Source of the DNA: UBA2336 sp031395485
Lineage (GTDB): Bacteria; Bacteroidota; Bacteroidia; Cytophagales; Cyclobacteriaceae
DNA: 64,000 bases
NCBI GenBank assembly: GCA_031395485.1
Contig: JANNUS010000010.1
Location: 124,001 to 188,000 of the forward strand
Reading direction: 5' to 3'
In this document: positions 16,074 to 24,239 of the stretch, piece after piece
Layout: the number at the start of each line of letters is the position of its first letter
Position numbering within the stretch: position 1 is the first letter of the stretch
Made by a program: the position numbers and the translations under genes
Notes under the pieces: model-generated
What the model saw: only the letters and a program-made list of their open reading frames with translations
What the model was told of the DNA's origin: nothing
The model's database searches: none

Positions 16074-16619
16074 ATGAAGTATTATGCCATTATACTAATT
16101 GCTTTTATTGCATGCACCCCTCCAGGAAATGTCTCGGTTGATTATGATCGGGCTATTGATTTTAAACAATATCAAGCTGCTTCAATTGATCGCATGGGGT
16201 CGAGTATTCAATCGGATAGAATTGATAGCGTAAAGTTAATGAATGCTATTCGTAGCACTTTTGAAAGCAAGGGACTTTTTTTTAGCAATTCATCAAATCT
16301 ACAGGTGCGTGTAGTACTTTATGAAAAAAATAAGGAACAGGTAGTTGAAACTATATTCTATCCTGAATATCCCAGAGCCGAAAAACATACGGAAGGATAT
16401 ATAAAGGGTGCGTTATCGTTGGAATCAAAAAAGAAAATAGTCTACAATGAAGAATGGTGTATTGTAAGTTTGATTGATCCCCTAAAAAAGAAGATTGTAT
16501 GGGAGGGGGGCTATGTAATTAAACAGGATATAAACAATACTTCAAAATATTTAACCTCGCAGTCAATAAAATCGCTTAAAGCTGTTATTCGTGAATATCC
16601 TCCAGAGCAAAACCCGTAG
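16074..16619 (+). CDS. DUF4136-like lipoprotein
   Basis: 181 residues. A short signal with ALIAFIAC-like hydrophobic run gives a lipoprotein Cys near residue 14. The mature sequence starts VSVDYDRAIDFKQYQAASID, then has a block with SVKLMNAIRSTFESKGL, matching the layout of DUF4136 proteins (D-x-D...F..Y...W, then I..A....L..KGY). DUF4136 proteins are outer-membrane lipoproteins of unknown role. The neighbours on both sides are also exported. The family call is moderate. Confidence 0.6.
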   Translation: MKYYAIILIAFIACTPPGNVSVDYDRAIDFKQYQAASIDRMGSSIQSDRIDSVKLMNAIRSTFESKGLFFSNSSNLQVRVVLYEKNKEQVVETIFYPEYPRAEKHTEGYIKGALSLESKKKIVYNEEWCIVSLIDPLKKKIVWEGGYVIKQDINNTSKYLTSQSIKSLKAVIREYPPEQNP

Positions 16620-16658
16620 AGAAAAAGGCATGAACTCTTATCAGTTAACAACCTAACT

Positions 16659-17174
16659 ATGAAGACAGTAATTATATGTTGCTTACTCACCGTTGTACTT
16701 CCTTTTCAAAACTGTTTAGCACAGTTTGTTAAGAAGAAGGTTTTTACAGCTCAGATTGAACAGGTAGATGGCACAAAAATTAAGGGAATACTTTATCGCA
16801 TCAATGAAACGGACGTTGAACTAGCCAATGTTGTTCGTAGATCAGTCGATACAGTCTTTCACCGAATTTTAAGTAGTGAGATTAGAAATATTAGTGTACG
16901 AAAGAGAGGCACCATTCGCACAGGATTTATAGTGGGTGTTATCGTAGGCTCCTTCATAGGCTATGAAGTTGGGTATTCATCTGTTGAATGTGGCTCCGCT
17001 GTATTTTGTTTCCCTGAGCTGGCTGGTATCAACGGGGCAATAGTGGGCTCCTTAGTTGGTGGGCTGGCAGGCGTAGCGGTAGGGGGTATTCAAAAGAAGT
17101 TTATAGTACAGGGAAATCAGCAATTGTTTGATCAACACAAAATAAAGCTCAAAGGCTGGGCGATTAGGCATTAG
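16659..17174 (+). CDS. exported hypothetical protein with a glycine-rich membrane segment
   Basis: 171 residues. A signal peptide (about 20 residues, ending NCLAQ) is followed by a small-domain region resembling an Sm-like or LSm turn (DGTKIKGILYRINETDVELA). A glycine-zipper hydrophobic segment follows (GFIVGVIVGSFIGYEVGY and GAIVGSLVGGLAGVAVGGI). Glycine zippers of this kind insert into or span membranes. No exact family is known to me. It converges on the gene at 17194 with 19 nt between stops. Confidence 0.58.
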   Translation: MKTVIICCLLTVVLPFQNCLAQFVKKKVFTAQIEQVDGTKIKGILYRINETDVELANVVRRSVDTVFHRILSSEIRNISVRKRGTIRTGFIVGVIVGSFIGYEVGYSSVECGSAVFCFPELAGINGAIVGSLVGGLAGVAVGGIQKKFIVQGNQQLFDQHKIKLKGWAIRH

Positions 17175-17193
17175 CGATTCTAGCACTACTGTT

Positions 17194-18405
17194 TCAATAT
17201 TTTCCCTCGAATTGTTTATCTAATGGGCCGGCTTTCTCTAAGTCCTCAACAATTTTTTTATCAAGAGGAGTTTCTTTGATCACATTATAATGAGCCCAAA
17301 ATTCTTTGTTATAGGCCAAGTCCTGGAATTGCAAACTATAGTTGCGCATTTTTTCTACCGACTTGATACGACTCGCGGTGTTCGGACTTATCCGATTTAC
17401 AAGTAGTTGTTGAAACAGAGCGGTTTCAAACTTCAACGCATTTGTTTTAATGTCATACCAGTTAATTTTTGAATCCATGCTCATATAACGGAGGTATAAT
17501 TTATTATTGATTTTATTAAAATTGACTTCTCGTTTAACATATACAAATCGACTGACCATGGACTGTTTCTTGCTGTCGTCATTCATCAGCTTGCTTTCAA
17601 AAACCAGGTGAAGTATTCCGTAGGTTACTTTATCCACATAAATAGTTAGGTTGTAATCTTTCGAATTACGTATGGCATAAACCTCATTGCCATCATAGGT
17701 GGTATTGGGCTTTCGTTCCAAACTATTAAAAAAAATGTCTTCTTCCGGAAATTGCCTGTAGCGAACATCATTGTGGAGTAACAGGTCTTCCAATAAATTA
17801 ACCTGATCGAAATAGGAAGTAAACTTACTTTCATAGCCAATACTTTTGCGAACCTCTAACAACCGTACACCCTCGCGCAGCTTAAATTTGTTACGCGGTT
17901 CGGCATAACTCTCGTCATAAATTTCAACGGCAGCCTCAAGCAAGGAAATGTATGTGCCACCTACTTTTTTAATATCACGATAAAAACCCTCCAATAAAAA
18001 GGGCTTCATGGGGTAATTATATTTGATCCGACTGATCGCAATGCGTAAAATGTCACCGCCCGAAAGAGAATCCTGTACAACTACCTCGTTGAGTAAAATG
18101 GCCGACATACTCATTTCAATGATTGTCCCCACAGGCGATATCATGGACCAAATGGGGGATTCATAATTTTTATATCCCAACATGCTGACTACCAGCATTT
18201 CGTTCCTGTACTCTTCCGGAATATGAAAATCAAATTCTCCATTTAGGTTGGTAATCGTTCCAATAGACTTTCCTTTAATGTAAACAGAGGCGAATGGTAA
18301 GGGATCTTTGGTTTGCTGGTCAGAAACTCGTCCGGAAACAATAATTGTTTGAGCGGTAATCGATGACGCGGTAAACCAAAATAATATGAAGAGGAATTGT
18401 CGCAT
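17194..18405 (-). CDS. exported protein with N-terminal CarboxypepD_reg-like domain
   Basis: 403 residues. Signal peptide of about 18 residues, then a CarboxypepD_reg-like beta-sandwich (residues about 20-105: VSGRVSDQQTKDPLPFASVY and IGTITNLNGEFDFHIP). The rest, with a LEAAVEIYDESYAEP block, resembles the middle region of DUF5686-type proteins but is too short to contain their barrel. In Bacteroidota these proteins sit in the outer membrane or periplasm. It is transcribed alone and starts 124 nt from the divergent sensor kinase gene. Confidence 0.75.
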   Translation of the reverse strand: MRQFLFILFWFTASSITAQTIIVSGRVSDQQTKDPLPFASVYIKGKSIGTITNLNGEFDFHIPEEYRNEMLVVSMLGYKNYESPIWSMISPVGTIIEMSMSAILLNEVVVQDSLSGGDILRIAISRIKYNYPMKPFLLEGFYRDIKKVGGTYISLLEAAVEIYDESYAEPRNKFKLREGVRLLEVRKSIGYESKFTSYFDQVNLLEDLLLHNDVRYRQFPEEDIFFNSLERKPNTTYDGNEVYAIRNSKDYNLTIYVDKVTYGILHLVFESKLMNDDSKKQSMVSRFVYVKREVNFNKINNKLYLRYMSMDSKINWYDIKTNALKFETALFQQLLVNRISPNTASRIKSVEKMRNYSLQFQDLAYNKEFWAHYNVIKETPLDKKIVEDLEKAGPLDKQFEGKY

Positions 18406-18528
18406 GTGTTGGGCGAAGATGTAGAATCACCCGATTCTTTCAAACACCGGGTAAGGTTATCTGCATATTTTCAGCATTAACCGCCCGAAAGAATGACTTA
18501 ACGGGTTTACCTTCTTCTGCGTAGCTTT

Positions 18529-19665
18529 ATGGTTCAAATTAGCGCCTTGATTAGTTTAGAAAAAATACCGCATGTTTGGAAGCGAGCTTACCTGCTATTA
18601 TGCCTTTGGTACTTGATAAATTATGCTGTGGGTGCTGCGCTGAAATGGGAACTGGATTTACCTTCTGATTATGTTTTTTGGAATGCCCTATACCTGTACG
18701 AAGTGCTATGTGTTTTAATGATTATCATTTTATTCTATTCGCATTTTTTATTTCAGTTTAAGCTCTATGTTCAGGTAGCTGGTCATGTAATTGGAGTCAT
18801 GGTTTTTTTTATGGTGATGGGATCGTTTTCTTATTATTTGGAAGACTATGTTGAAGGATATGTATACTTTGATAATTGGAAAGAGCACGTCCTCGGGCTA
18901 TTGAAATGGGAGGGCCTCCACTTCCACGATCAATACATAATTACGGCCGCAGTATATTATGTTATTAGGCATTTTCAAGGGCAACAACGAAAAGAACAAG
19001 AGAAGGGAGAATTAGCTTTAAAAAATCGCGAGATGCAGCTATCGCTTCTGAAGTCGCAGATTAACCCTCATTTTCTATTTAATACCCTTAACTCTATCAA
19101 TATGCTGGTGAGTTCCAGCAAAGAGCAAGCACGAAAAGTGATTACGCAACTTTCTGATATATTTCGCTATGCGCTTGATTCGCACGGAGACCAAATGGTT
19201 AAGCTTGTGCACGAACTCGATTTTATCGAAAACTATATCCGTATTCAGCAAGTACGGTTTGGCGAGCGGTTAAAATTCGTAAAGCAAATAGATTACACCT
19301 GCCTAGGAATAGTTATACCCCCCATGATATTGCAGCCCCTTGTTGAGAATGCGGTGAAGTATGGGATTGCCCCTAAGAATGAAGGCGGTACAATTATGCT
19401 AACCGTGAAAAACATTAACCAGATGATTTTTTTTGAAGTAAAAGACGATGGCATGGGCGCCAATGCAAAACAAGTAATGGATGGAAACTCCAATGGAGTT
19501 GGAATTAAAAATACAGATCAGCGATTGCGAAGTACCTTTGGCCCGGGTTCGGGGTTACGCATTCACTCAAGTCAATGGGGATACTCCGTAAGTTTTTTTA
19601 TCCCTTTTAGTGCAGAAGAAAAAATACCCAAACAAATTAATGAAGTAAAAAATAGAGCTGTATGA
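18529..19665 (+). CDS. LytS/YehU-type sensor histidine kinase
   Basis: 378 residues. Four hydrophobic helices in the first 150 residues are followed by a short coiled linker (QQRKEQEKGELALKNREMQL) and the His_kinase block SQINPHFLFNTLNSI, where His181 is the phospho-acceptor. The ATP-binding N-box is LVENAVKYGI and the G-box DDGMGAN. This is the Bacteroidota LytS family that works with LytTR response regulators. Its last 4 nt overlap the regulator gene (ATGA), confirming the pair. The input signal is unknown. Confidence 0.94.
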   Translation: MVQISALISLEKIPHVWKRAYLLLCLWYLINYAVGAALKWELDLPSDYVFWNALYLYEVLCVLMIIILFYSHFLFQFKLYVQVAGHVIGVMVFFMVMGSFSYYLEDYVEGYVYFDNWKEHVLGLLKWEGLHFHDQYIITAAVYYVIRHFQGQQRKEQEKGELALKNREMQLSLLKSQINPHFLFNTLNSINMLVSSSKEQARKVITQLSDIFRYALDSHGDQMVKLVHELDFIENYIRIQQVRFGERLKFVKQIDYTCLGIVIPPMILQPLVENAVKYGIAPKNEGGTIMLTVKNINQMIFFEVKDDGMGANAKQVMDGNSNGVGIKNTDQRLRSTFGPGSGLRIHSSQWGYSVSFFIPFSAEEKIPKQINEVKNRAV

Positions 19666-20405
19666 AAATAACTTGTTTAACGATTGATGACGAGCAATTG
19701 GCACGTGAATTATTAAGAGAGTACATCGGGCATAGTCCAGATTTAAGTGTAATTGGCGAGGCTGCCACGGGGAAGGATGCTATTGAGATGATTGATAACC
19801 TGAAGCCTGACTTGATTTTTCTGGACGTTCAAATGCCGGGCATGACTGGCTTTGAAGTACTCGATGAAATTGAGCACGATCCATTTGTAATTTTCACCAC
19901 CGCGTATGATCAGTATGCGATTAAAGCATTTGAGAAAAACGCAGTAGATTATTTATTAAAGCCATTAGACCAGGAGCGCTTTAAACTTGCCATTGAACGA
20001 GCCGTAACCCGCATGAAACTGGAGCAGAACAACGTAGGAGAATTGCTTCGCAGTTTGAAAACGGAGAACAAAACTTCGTACGATTCACACATCTTTGTTC
20101 AGAAATCTGAGAAATTGCTGAACCTTGCAGTTGAGGAGATTATGTTTTTAGAGGCATCCGGAGATTACACCGTTCTTACCACCAAAGGTGATCAATTTGT
20201 TAGCTCATCGGGCATTGGTAAGCTGGAGGAGATATTAAACCCCGAAACATTTATTAGGGTGCATCGCAGCACGATTATCAATATTAACTTTCTGAAAGAA
20301 ATTGAAAGACACTTTAATGGTGGAATGATTGTAAAAATGCAAACTGGAAAAAGTTTTCCGGTAAGCCGAACGTATGCAAAAGTGATTCGGAAGAGGGTTG
20401 TGTAA
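19662..20405 (+). CDS. LytTR-family response regulator
   Basis: 247 residues. The receiver domain has Asp9-Asp10, phospho-acceptor Asp55 (LIFLDVQMPG) and the TTAYDQYAIKAF segment before the Lys of VDYLLKPLD. The C-terminal LytTR DNA-binding domain runs from about residue 145 (VQKSEKLLNLAVEEIMFLEAS, then FIRVHRSTIININFL and FPVSRTYAKVI). It should bind direct repeats in promoters when phosphorylated by the overlapping kinase. Possible targets are the nearby exported proteins, but no LytTR repeat was located with confidence. Confidence 0.96.
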   Translation: MKITCLTIDDEQLARELLREYIGHSPDLSVIGEAATGKDAIEMIDNLKPDLIFLDVQMPGMTGFEVLDEIEHDPFVIFTTAYDQYAIKAFEKNAVDYLLKPLDQERFKLAIERAVTRMKLEQNNVGELLRSLKTENKTSYDSHIFVQKSEKLLNLAVEEIMFLEASGDYTVLTTKGDQFVSSSGIGKLEEILNPETFIRVHRSTIININFLKEIERHFNGGMIVKMQTGKSFPVSRTYAKVIRKRVV

Positions 20406-20418
20406 GATATGGATTTAC

Positions 20419-20940
20419 CTAAATCAGTTTCGGTAATAAATACAGAATCAGTCCAACGACCAAAAAGCCAAACGTCAAACGGTAAGCATTGAACCACCCT
20501 GCGATAAGTCCGCTGTTAATTAAAATGTCTTTCTCGGTTGTATCAATCGAGTCACTTGTCGTTATAAAACCTTTTCTCATTGACTTTAGAGTCGCAAAAG
20601 AATATTCTACAACGGCAATTCCATTTGAATCATTCCATTTTAAATTCCTTCCGACTAAGTTTGATGAAAGCTTATAAGTCTTACCGCTTTTAAGTTTTAG
20701 GAATGTCCGCCCCAGAAGTCTATTGCCAATTTCTCCCACGAACTCGTTGTTCTTTTTTAAGATCACTTTGTTGTCCAAAAAATCAACTCGCTTAAATGAT
20801 ATTTGTTCCTTCTCGCTGTCGAAGCTTGCGTTAGAACTTAACGGATTCAATAAAGTCAGCGTCCCTAATGATTGATTACCAATTTCAAAGTCTAACGTGT
20901 TTCCGCTCAAGTTTGAATTCTTCCAAGTTATAGTTTCCAT
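20419..20940 (-). CDS. orphan hypothetical protein with C-terminal membrane helix
   Basis: 173 residues from the ATG at 20940 (a TTG at 20946 would add two). The body is rich in short strands (TLTLLNPLSSNASF, KVILKKNNEFVGEIG, FLKLKSGKTYKL), suggesting a beta-barrel like a LURP/tubby-type fold. The C-terminus is one membrane helix (LTFGFLVVGLILYLLP). No family was recognised. It ends 13 nt from the convergent response regulator and is preceded by a motif also found upstream of the orphan gene at 55169, so it may be a cassette-like insertion. Confidence 0.6.
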   Translation of the reverse strand: METITWKNSNLSGNTLDFEIGNQSLGTLTLLNPLSSNASFDSEKEQISFKRVDFLDNKVILKKNNEFVGEIGNRLLGRTFLKLKSGKTYKLSSNLVGRNLKWNDSNGIAVVEYSFATLKSMRKGFITTSDSIDTTEKDILINSGLIAGWFNAYRLTFGFLVVGLILYLLPKLI

Positions 20941-20980
20941 TGTCAAAATTATTTATTCGTTTTGTCGAGTCCCACGGTAT

Positions 20981-21004
20981 GGCTGCCGACACTTGAGTAC
21001 ATGC
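20981..21004 (-). repeat. upstream motif copy 1 (related to 55683-55706)
   Basis: On the minus strand the segment reads TGCATGTACTCAAGTG followed by TCGGCAGC. It matches the segment at 55683-55706 at 17 of 24 positions and lies about 40 nt before the start codon of an orphan minus-strand gene, as the other copy does. Possibly a recombination site or shared promoter element. Confidence 0.4.
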
Positions 21005-21031
21005 ACTATCGCATTTCCTTATAAACCTACG

Positions 21032-21058
21032 AAAAAAGCCGGTATGCGACTGGCTTTT
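21032..21058 (-). terminator. rho-independent terminator of the NTF2-like gene
   Basis: AAAAGCC and GGCTTTT pair over 7 bp; on the minus strand the stem ends in six T. It lies 29 nt beyond the stop of the minus-strand gene at 21087. Confidence 0.65.
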
Positions 21059-21086
21059 AAGGTGAGTGTTGTGAGGCTTTACTATT

Positions 21087-21545
21087 TCAATTTGGCTTCG
21101 AAGCCTTCAAAGGCCCCTGCCACAAAATATTGACAATCATCCATTTGCCATCATACTTGGCTAACTGAAAATAATCGGTGCCCCAATGTGCGGTGAGTTT
21201 TGCAATGGCAGTCTGGTCTTGTACATCGTAGATATCAATCTTCTTCATGGCATCTTTTGGCAGCCAGTCTTTTGCATTCCATTTACCGGCCAGTTCTACC
21301 AATTGATCGAACGTCATCATGCCATCATAGTCATAGGTGGTCTTATCTTTCGCTTTCCAATACCCTTTCTTGGTCAGTTCAGGATGTACCGATTTTTTAA
21401 TGCGATCGGGTTGAACCAGGTAAAGACCGTCTACATAATCTTCAACAGCTGCATATACAAGATCACGCTCAGTGGTTTGACCGTATACGGTTGAGGTCAA
21501 TACGATCAGACCTATAATTAAAATTGTTTTAGAGAATATTTTCAT
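21087..21545 (-). CDS. exported NTF2-like (lumazine-binding type) protein
   Basis: 152 residues with a signal peptide of about 22 residues (ending STVYGQ). The mature part follows the Bacteroidota 'putative lumazine-binding' NTF2-like pattern: an N-terminal helix with VYAAVEDYVDGLYLVQPDRI, then HPELTKKGY and a C-terminal sheet ending YDGKWMIVNILWQ. These cone-shaped folds bind small ligands or act as accessory domains; the substrate is unknown. It is followed by a terminator. The ABC-permease stub lies 20 nt upstream of its start. Confidence 0.83.
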   Translation of the reverse strand: MKIFSKTILIIGLIVLTSTVYGQTTERDLVYAAVEDYVDGLYLVQPDRIKKSVHPELTKKGYWKAKDKTTYDYDGMMTFDQLVELAGKWNAKDWLPKDAMKKIDIYDVQDQTAIAKLTAHWGTDYFQLAKYDGKWMIVNILWQGPLKASKPN

Positions 21546-21565
21546 ATTGTGTGTTTTTAGAATTG

Positions 21566-21628
21566 TTACTTCATCACCTTATTCTTTATCAGCTGGCGGA
21601 AAGAGATTTTGAAATGGTTGAATAGCAT
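21566..21628 (-). pseudogene. N-terminal stub of a second MacB/FtsX-type permease
   Basis: The minus strand encodes MLFNHFKISFRQLIKNKVMK and then a stop. This copies the conserved opening of the neighbouring permease (MLLNYFKIALRNLVKNK) and stops within the first cytoplasmic helix. It starts just 4 nt beyond the complete permease gene's stop. Tandem permease genes are common in these bacteria, so I infer that a second copy lost all but its first 20 codons by deletion. Confidence 0.6.
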
Positions 21629-21632
21629 AGCC

Positions 21633-24035
21633 TTATTCGTTTTTAAGTGTTTCAGCAGGATTGATCCGGGAAGTTTTAAGCGTAAAATAACTGAGCGTAA
21701 TCCACGAAAACAGGAGTAGAGACAAACCGGAAATAAGAAAGACAGTCGGATGGACACCAACCTGGTACATAAAATTATCTAACCACCTGTCCATCATCCA
21801 CCACGCAATAGGGGTGGCGATAATAATGGCAATGAAAATAAGTTTCGTAAAATCGCGTAATAGCAAAATGATCAATCCGGAAACAGATGCCCCTAAAACT
21901 TTTCGAATGCTGACTTCTTTTGTTCGCTGATTGAATGTGAGCATGGCCATACCAAATAAACCGAAACAAGCTATGGCGATGGCAATAAATGCGAAGGTGC
22001 TGAAGACTATACCAGTTCGCTGCTCGGCCTCGTATTGCTGATTCAACCTGCCATCCAAAAATGAATATTCAAATTCAAAGGTAGGATCGAATTCACTGTA
22101 CACTTTTTTGATTTGTGTAACCTTATTTTCAAAATCGCTGGTGTTTATTTTAACAACCAGGTGATTGTAGGCTGGGTACAGTACAAAAAGCAAAGGACGC
22201 ATGGGTTCGTGAAAGGACTGAAAATGAAAATCTTTCATCACTCCGATTACCCGACCGGTGATCGACCGTCCATAGGCTTCCCACCTGAGTTCTTTGCCAA
22301 CCGTGAGATTAAGTTGCTGCGCTCCGGTTTCATTAATTACAAAAGAAACGGTGGAGTCACTCAGATTTTCAGCAACAAAGAATCTTCCTTCAGCCAATTC
22401 AATGTTCATGGTTTTGAGAAAATCGTAGTCGACAAAGGCTTCTGAAAAATCAATATCTTCCTCAGGGTTCTCTACTGAAAACACCGCGTTTTGATTGAAC
22501 TGCCCGCCTGGCATGTTTGAACTTGCGGATACGGAAGTAACGCCTTCTATTCTCATTAATTCCGATTTTAAAGCCTGTATCCGCGGCATGATGGATTCAT
22601 TTTTCAAGGGAATGAGTAATACTTCCTCCTTGTTAAACCCAAGATTTTTATTTTGAATATAATCGAGCTGGTTAAAGATGATAGCCGCACCAGAGATCAA
22701 CACCATGGAAATGGCAAACTGAAAAACGATCAGTATGTTGCGTAAGCTGCTTCCCTTGGCCGAGCCCTGAAATTTCCCTTTCAGAATGGAATGAGGTTTA
22801 ATAGATGAGAGGAACAGGGAAGGATAAATTCCGGAACCAATTCCGATTACCAAACCCAGGCTTAACAGGATAGGAAGTGCTTCTGTATAATTGAGGTTGA
22901 ACGAATGACCGGTTAATGCATTATAAAATGGCAAACTTGTCTCCACCATCAACACGGCAAGAGTGATGGAGATCAACGCGATAATGACCGATTCGCCCAG
23001 GAATTGAAAAGAAAGTTGCTGACGCAATGCGCCAAGGGTTTTCCGTATCCCGATTTCTTTCGCACGCTCTGTTGATTTTGCAGTCATCAGGTTCATAAAG
23101 TTGATGCACGCGATAATGAGTGTAAGCAGGGCCGCGGCTGCCATGATGTATATGTACTCCATGTTGCCGTTTGGTTCAAGCTCCCAACGCAGGTGAGATT
23201 TCAAGTGAATGTCGGTGACGGGTTGAACACGAAAACCGAGATTGTTTGCTGCGTATGACCGAAAATCTTCATCCGATACATCCATGTATTTTCTTACCCA
23301 AGTCATCAGTTTGCTTTCCAGGGCTTTAGGATCAGCTCCAGGCTTTAAGCGCAGGTAATTGAAATGACCAAAATCGGCCCAGGTATAATATTCATCATCG
23401 GGGTCAAATGATTTTTCACGCACGTACGATACGAGCAAATCAAAATGAAAATGATTTTGTGCAGGAATGTCTTTGAAAACAGCCATCACTTCCATGACTA
23501 CGGTGTCGGAATTAATAGAAAGATGTTTGCCAATGGGATCTTCATCACCGAAATATTTTTTAGCTATCGTTTCAGAAAGCAAGATGCCATTTACATTCTT
23601 CAATGCTTTTTTTGCATCTCCGCGCACGACCGGGAATCGGAACACATCAAAGAAAGTAGTATCAACGGCCAGGATATTACGTTCATCGAAACGCAAGTTT
23701 TTTTCGAGGTTACGAACGGAAAATATTTCACGAGTAAGTCCGGCAGCCCAAAGTGGTGATAAACTAACGGCACTTTCGACTTCGGGAAAGTCTTCGGCCA
23801 GGGCTTGTGCGAGGGGATGAGGTGTGCGTGTTTGTGGATTTTCGTTTTCCCAGGTTATCCGATATAGGTTTTCATATTGATCGTAATGCCGGTCGTAACA
23901 CAGTTCATATTGTATATAGATGGTGATGAGAAATACGCTGGCTATACCGAGGGCCAAGCCGGCCACATTGATAATTGTGTGAAGTTTATTCTTGACAAGG
24001 TTTCGGAGAGCAATCTTAAAATAGTTTAAAAGCAT
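21633..24035 (-). CDS. MacB/FtsX-type ABC transporter permease
   Basis: 800 residues from the ATG at 24035; a longer frame to 24167 adds 44 residues not seen in the family. It begins with FKIALRNLVKNKLHTIINV and a first membrane helix, then a MacB periplasmic core domain, an FtsX domain (helices around residues 285-420), a second core domain and a C-terminal FtsX domain. Motifs include ERAKEIGIRKTLGA and KEVSIRKVLGASVSG, which contact the ATPase. No ATPase gene is adjacent. Such permeases act in lipoprotein or peptide mechanotransmission. A broken second permease lies immediately downstream. Confidence 0.92.
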   Translation of the reverse strand: MLLNYFKIALRNLVKNKLHTIINVAGLALGIASVFLITIYIQYELCYDRHYDQYENLYRITWENENPQTRTPHPLAQALAEDFPEVESAVSLSPLWAAGLTREIFSVRNLEKNLRFDERNILAVDTTFFDVFRFPVVRGDAKKALKNVNGILLSETIAKKYFGDEDPIGKHLSINSDTVVMEVMAVFKDIPAQNHFHFDLLVSYVREKSFDPDDEYYTWADFGHFNYLRLKPGADPKALESKLMTWVRKYMDVSDEDFRSYAANNLGFRVQPVTDIHLKSHLRWELEPNGNMEYIYIMAAAALLTLIIACINFMNLMTAKSTERAKEIGIRKTLGALRQQLSFQFLGESVIIALISITLAVLMVETSLPFYNALTGHSFNLNYTEALPILLSLGLVIGIGSGIYPSLFLSSIKPHSILKGKFQGSAKGSSLRNILIVFQFAISMVLISGAAIIFNQLDYIQNKNLGFNKEEVLLIPLKNESIMPRIQALKSELMRIEGVTSVSASSNMPGGQFNQNAVFSVENPEEDIDFSEAFVDYDFLKTMNIELAEGRFFVAENLSDSTVSFVINETGAQQLNLTVGKELRWEAYGRSITGRVIGVMKDFHFQSFHEPMRPLLFVLYPAYNHLVVKINTSDFENKVTQIKKVYSEFDPTFEFEYSFLDGRLNQQYEAEQRTGIVFSTFAFIAIAIACFGLFGMAMLTFNQRTKEVSIRKVLGASVSGLIILLLRDFTKLIFIAIIIATPIAWWMMDRWLDNFMYQVGVHPTVFLISGLSLLLFSWITLSYFTLKTSRINPAETLKNE

Positions 24036-24239
24036 ACAGGCTTCGGTTAAGGTATATGGCGTATGCCAATAATCAGTCCAGAGTAAAAGAGGGTTTTTGA
24101 TACAAATTTTGACACTCCTAAATGAAAGAAAGTACGAATTCGGTCGCAACCGTTCGTTGGCGATCAATTACCAAAACAGGAATTAGAACTTTGAAGCGCC
24201 TCTATTTAGATTAAATTAGAAGCTCAAAACCTACTTGCC

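Noticed and set aside
24036..24167. 44-residue extension of the MacB-like permease
   Set aside because: The family begins at the MLLNYFKIALR segment; the extension is not membrane-like and has no family match.
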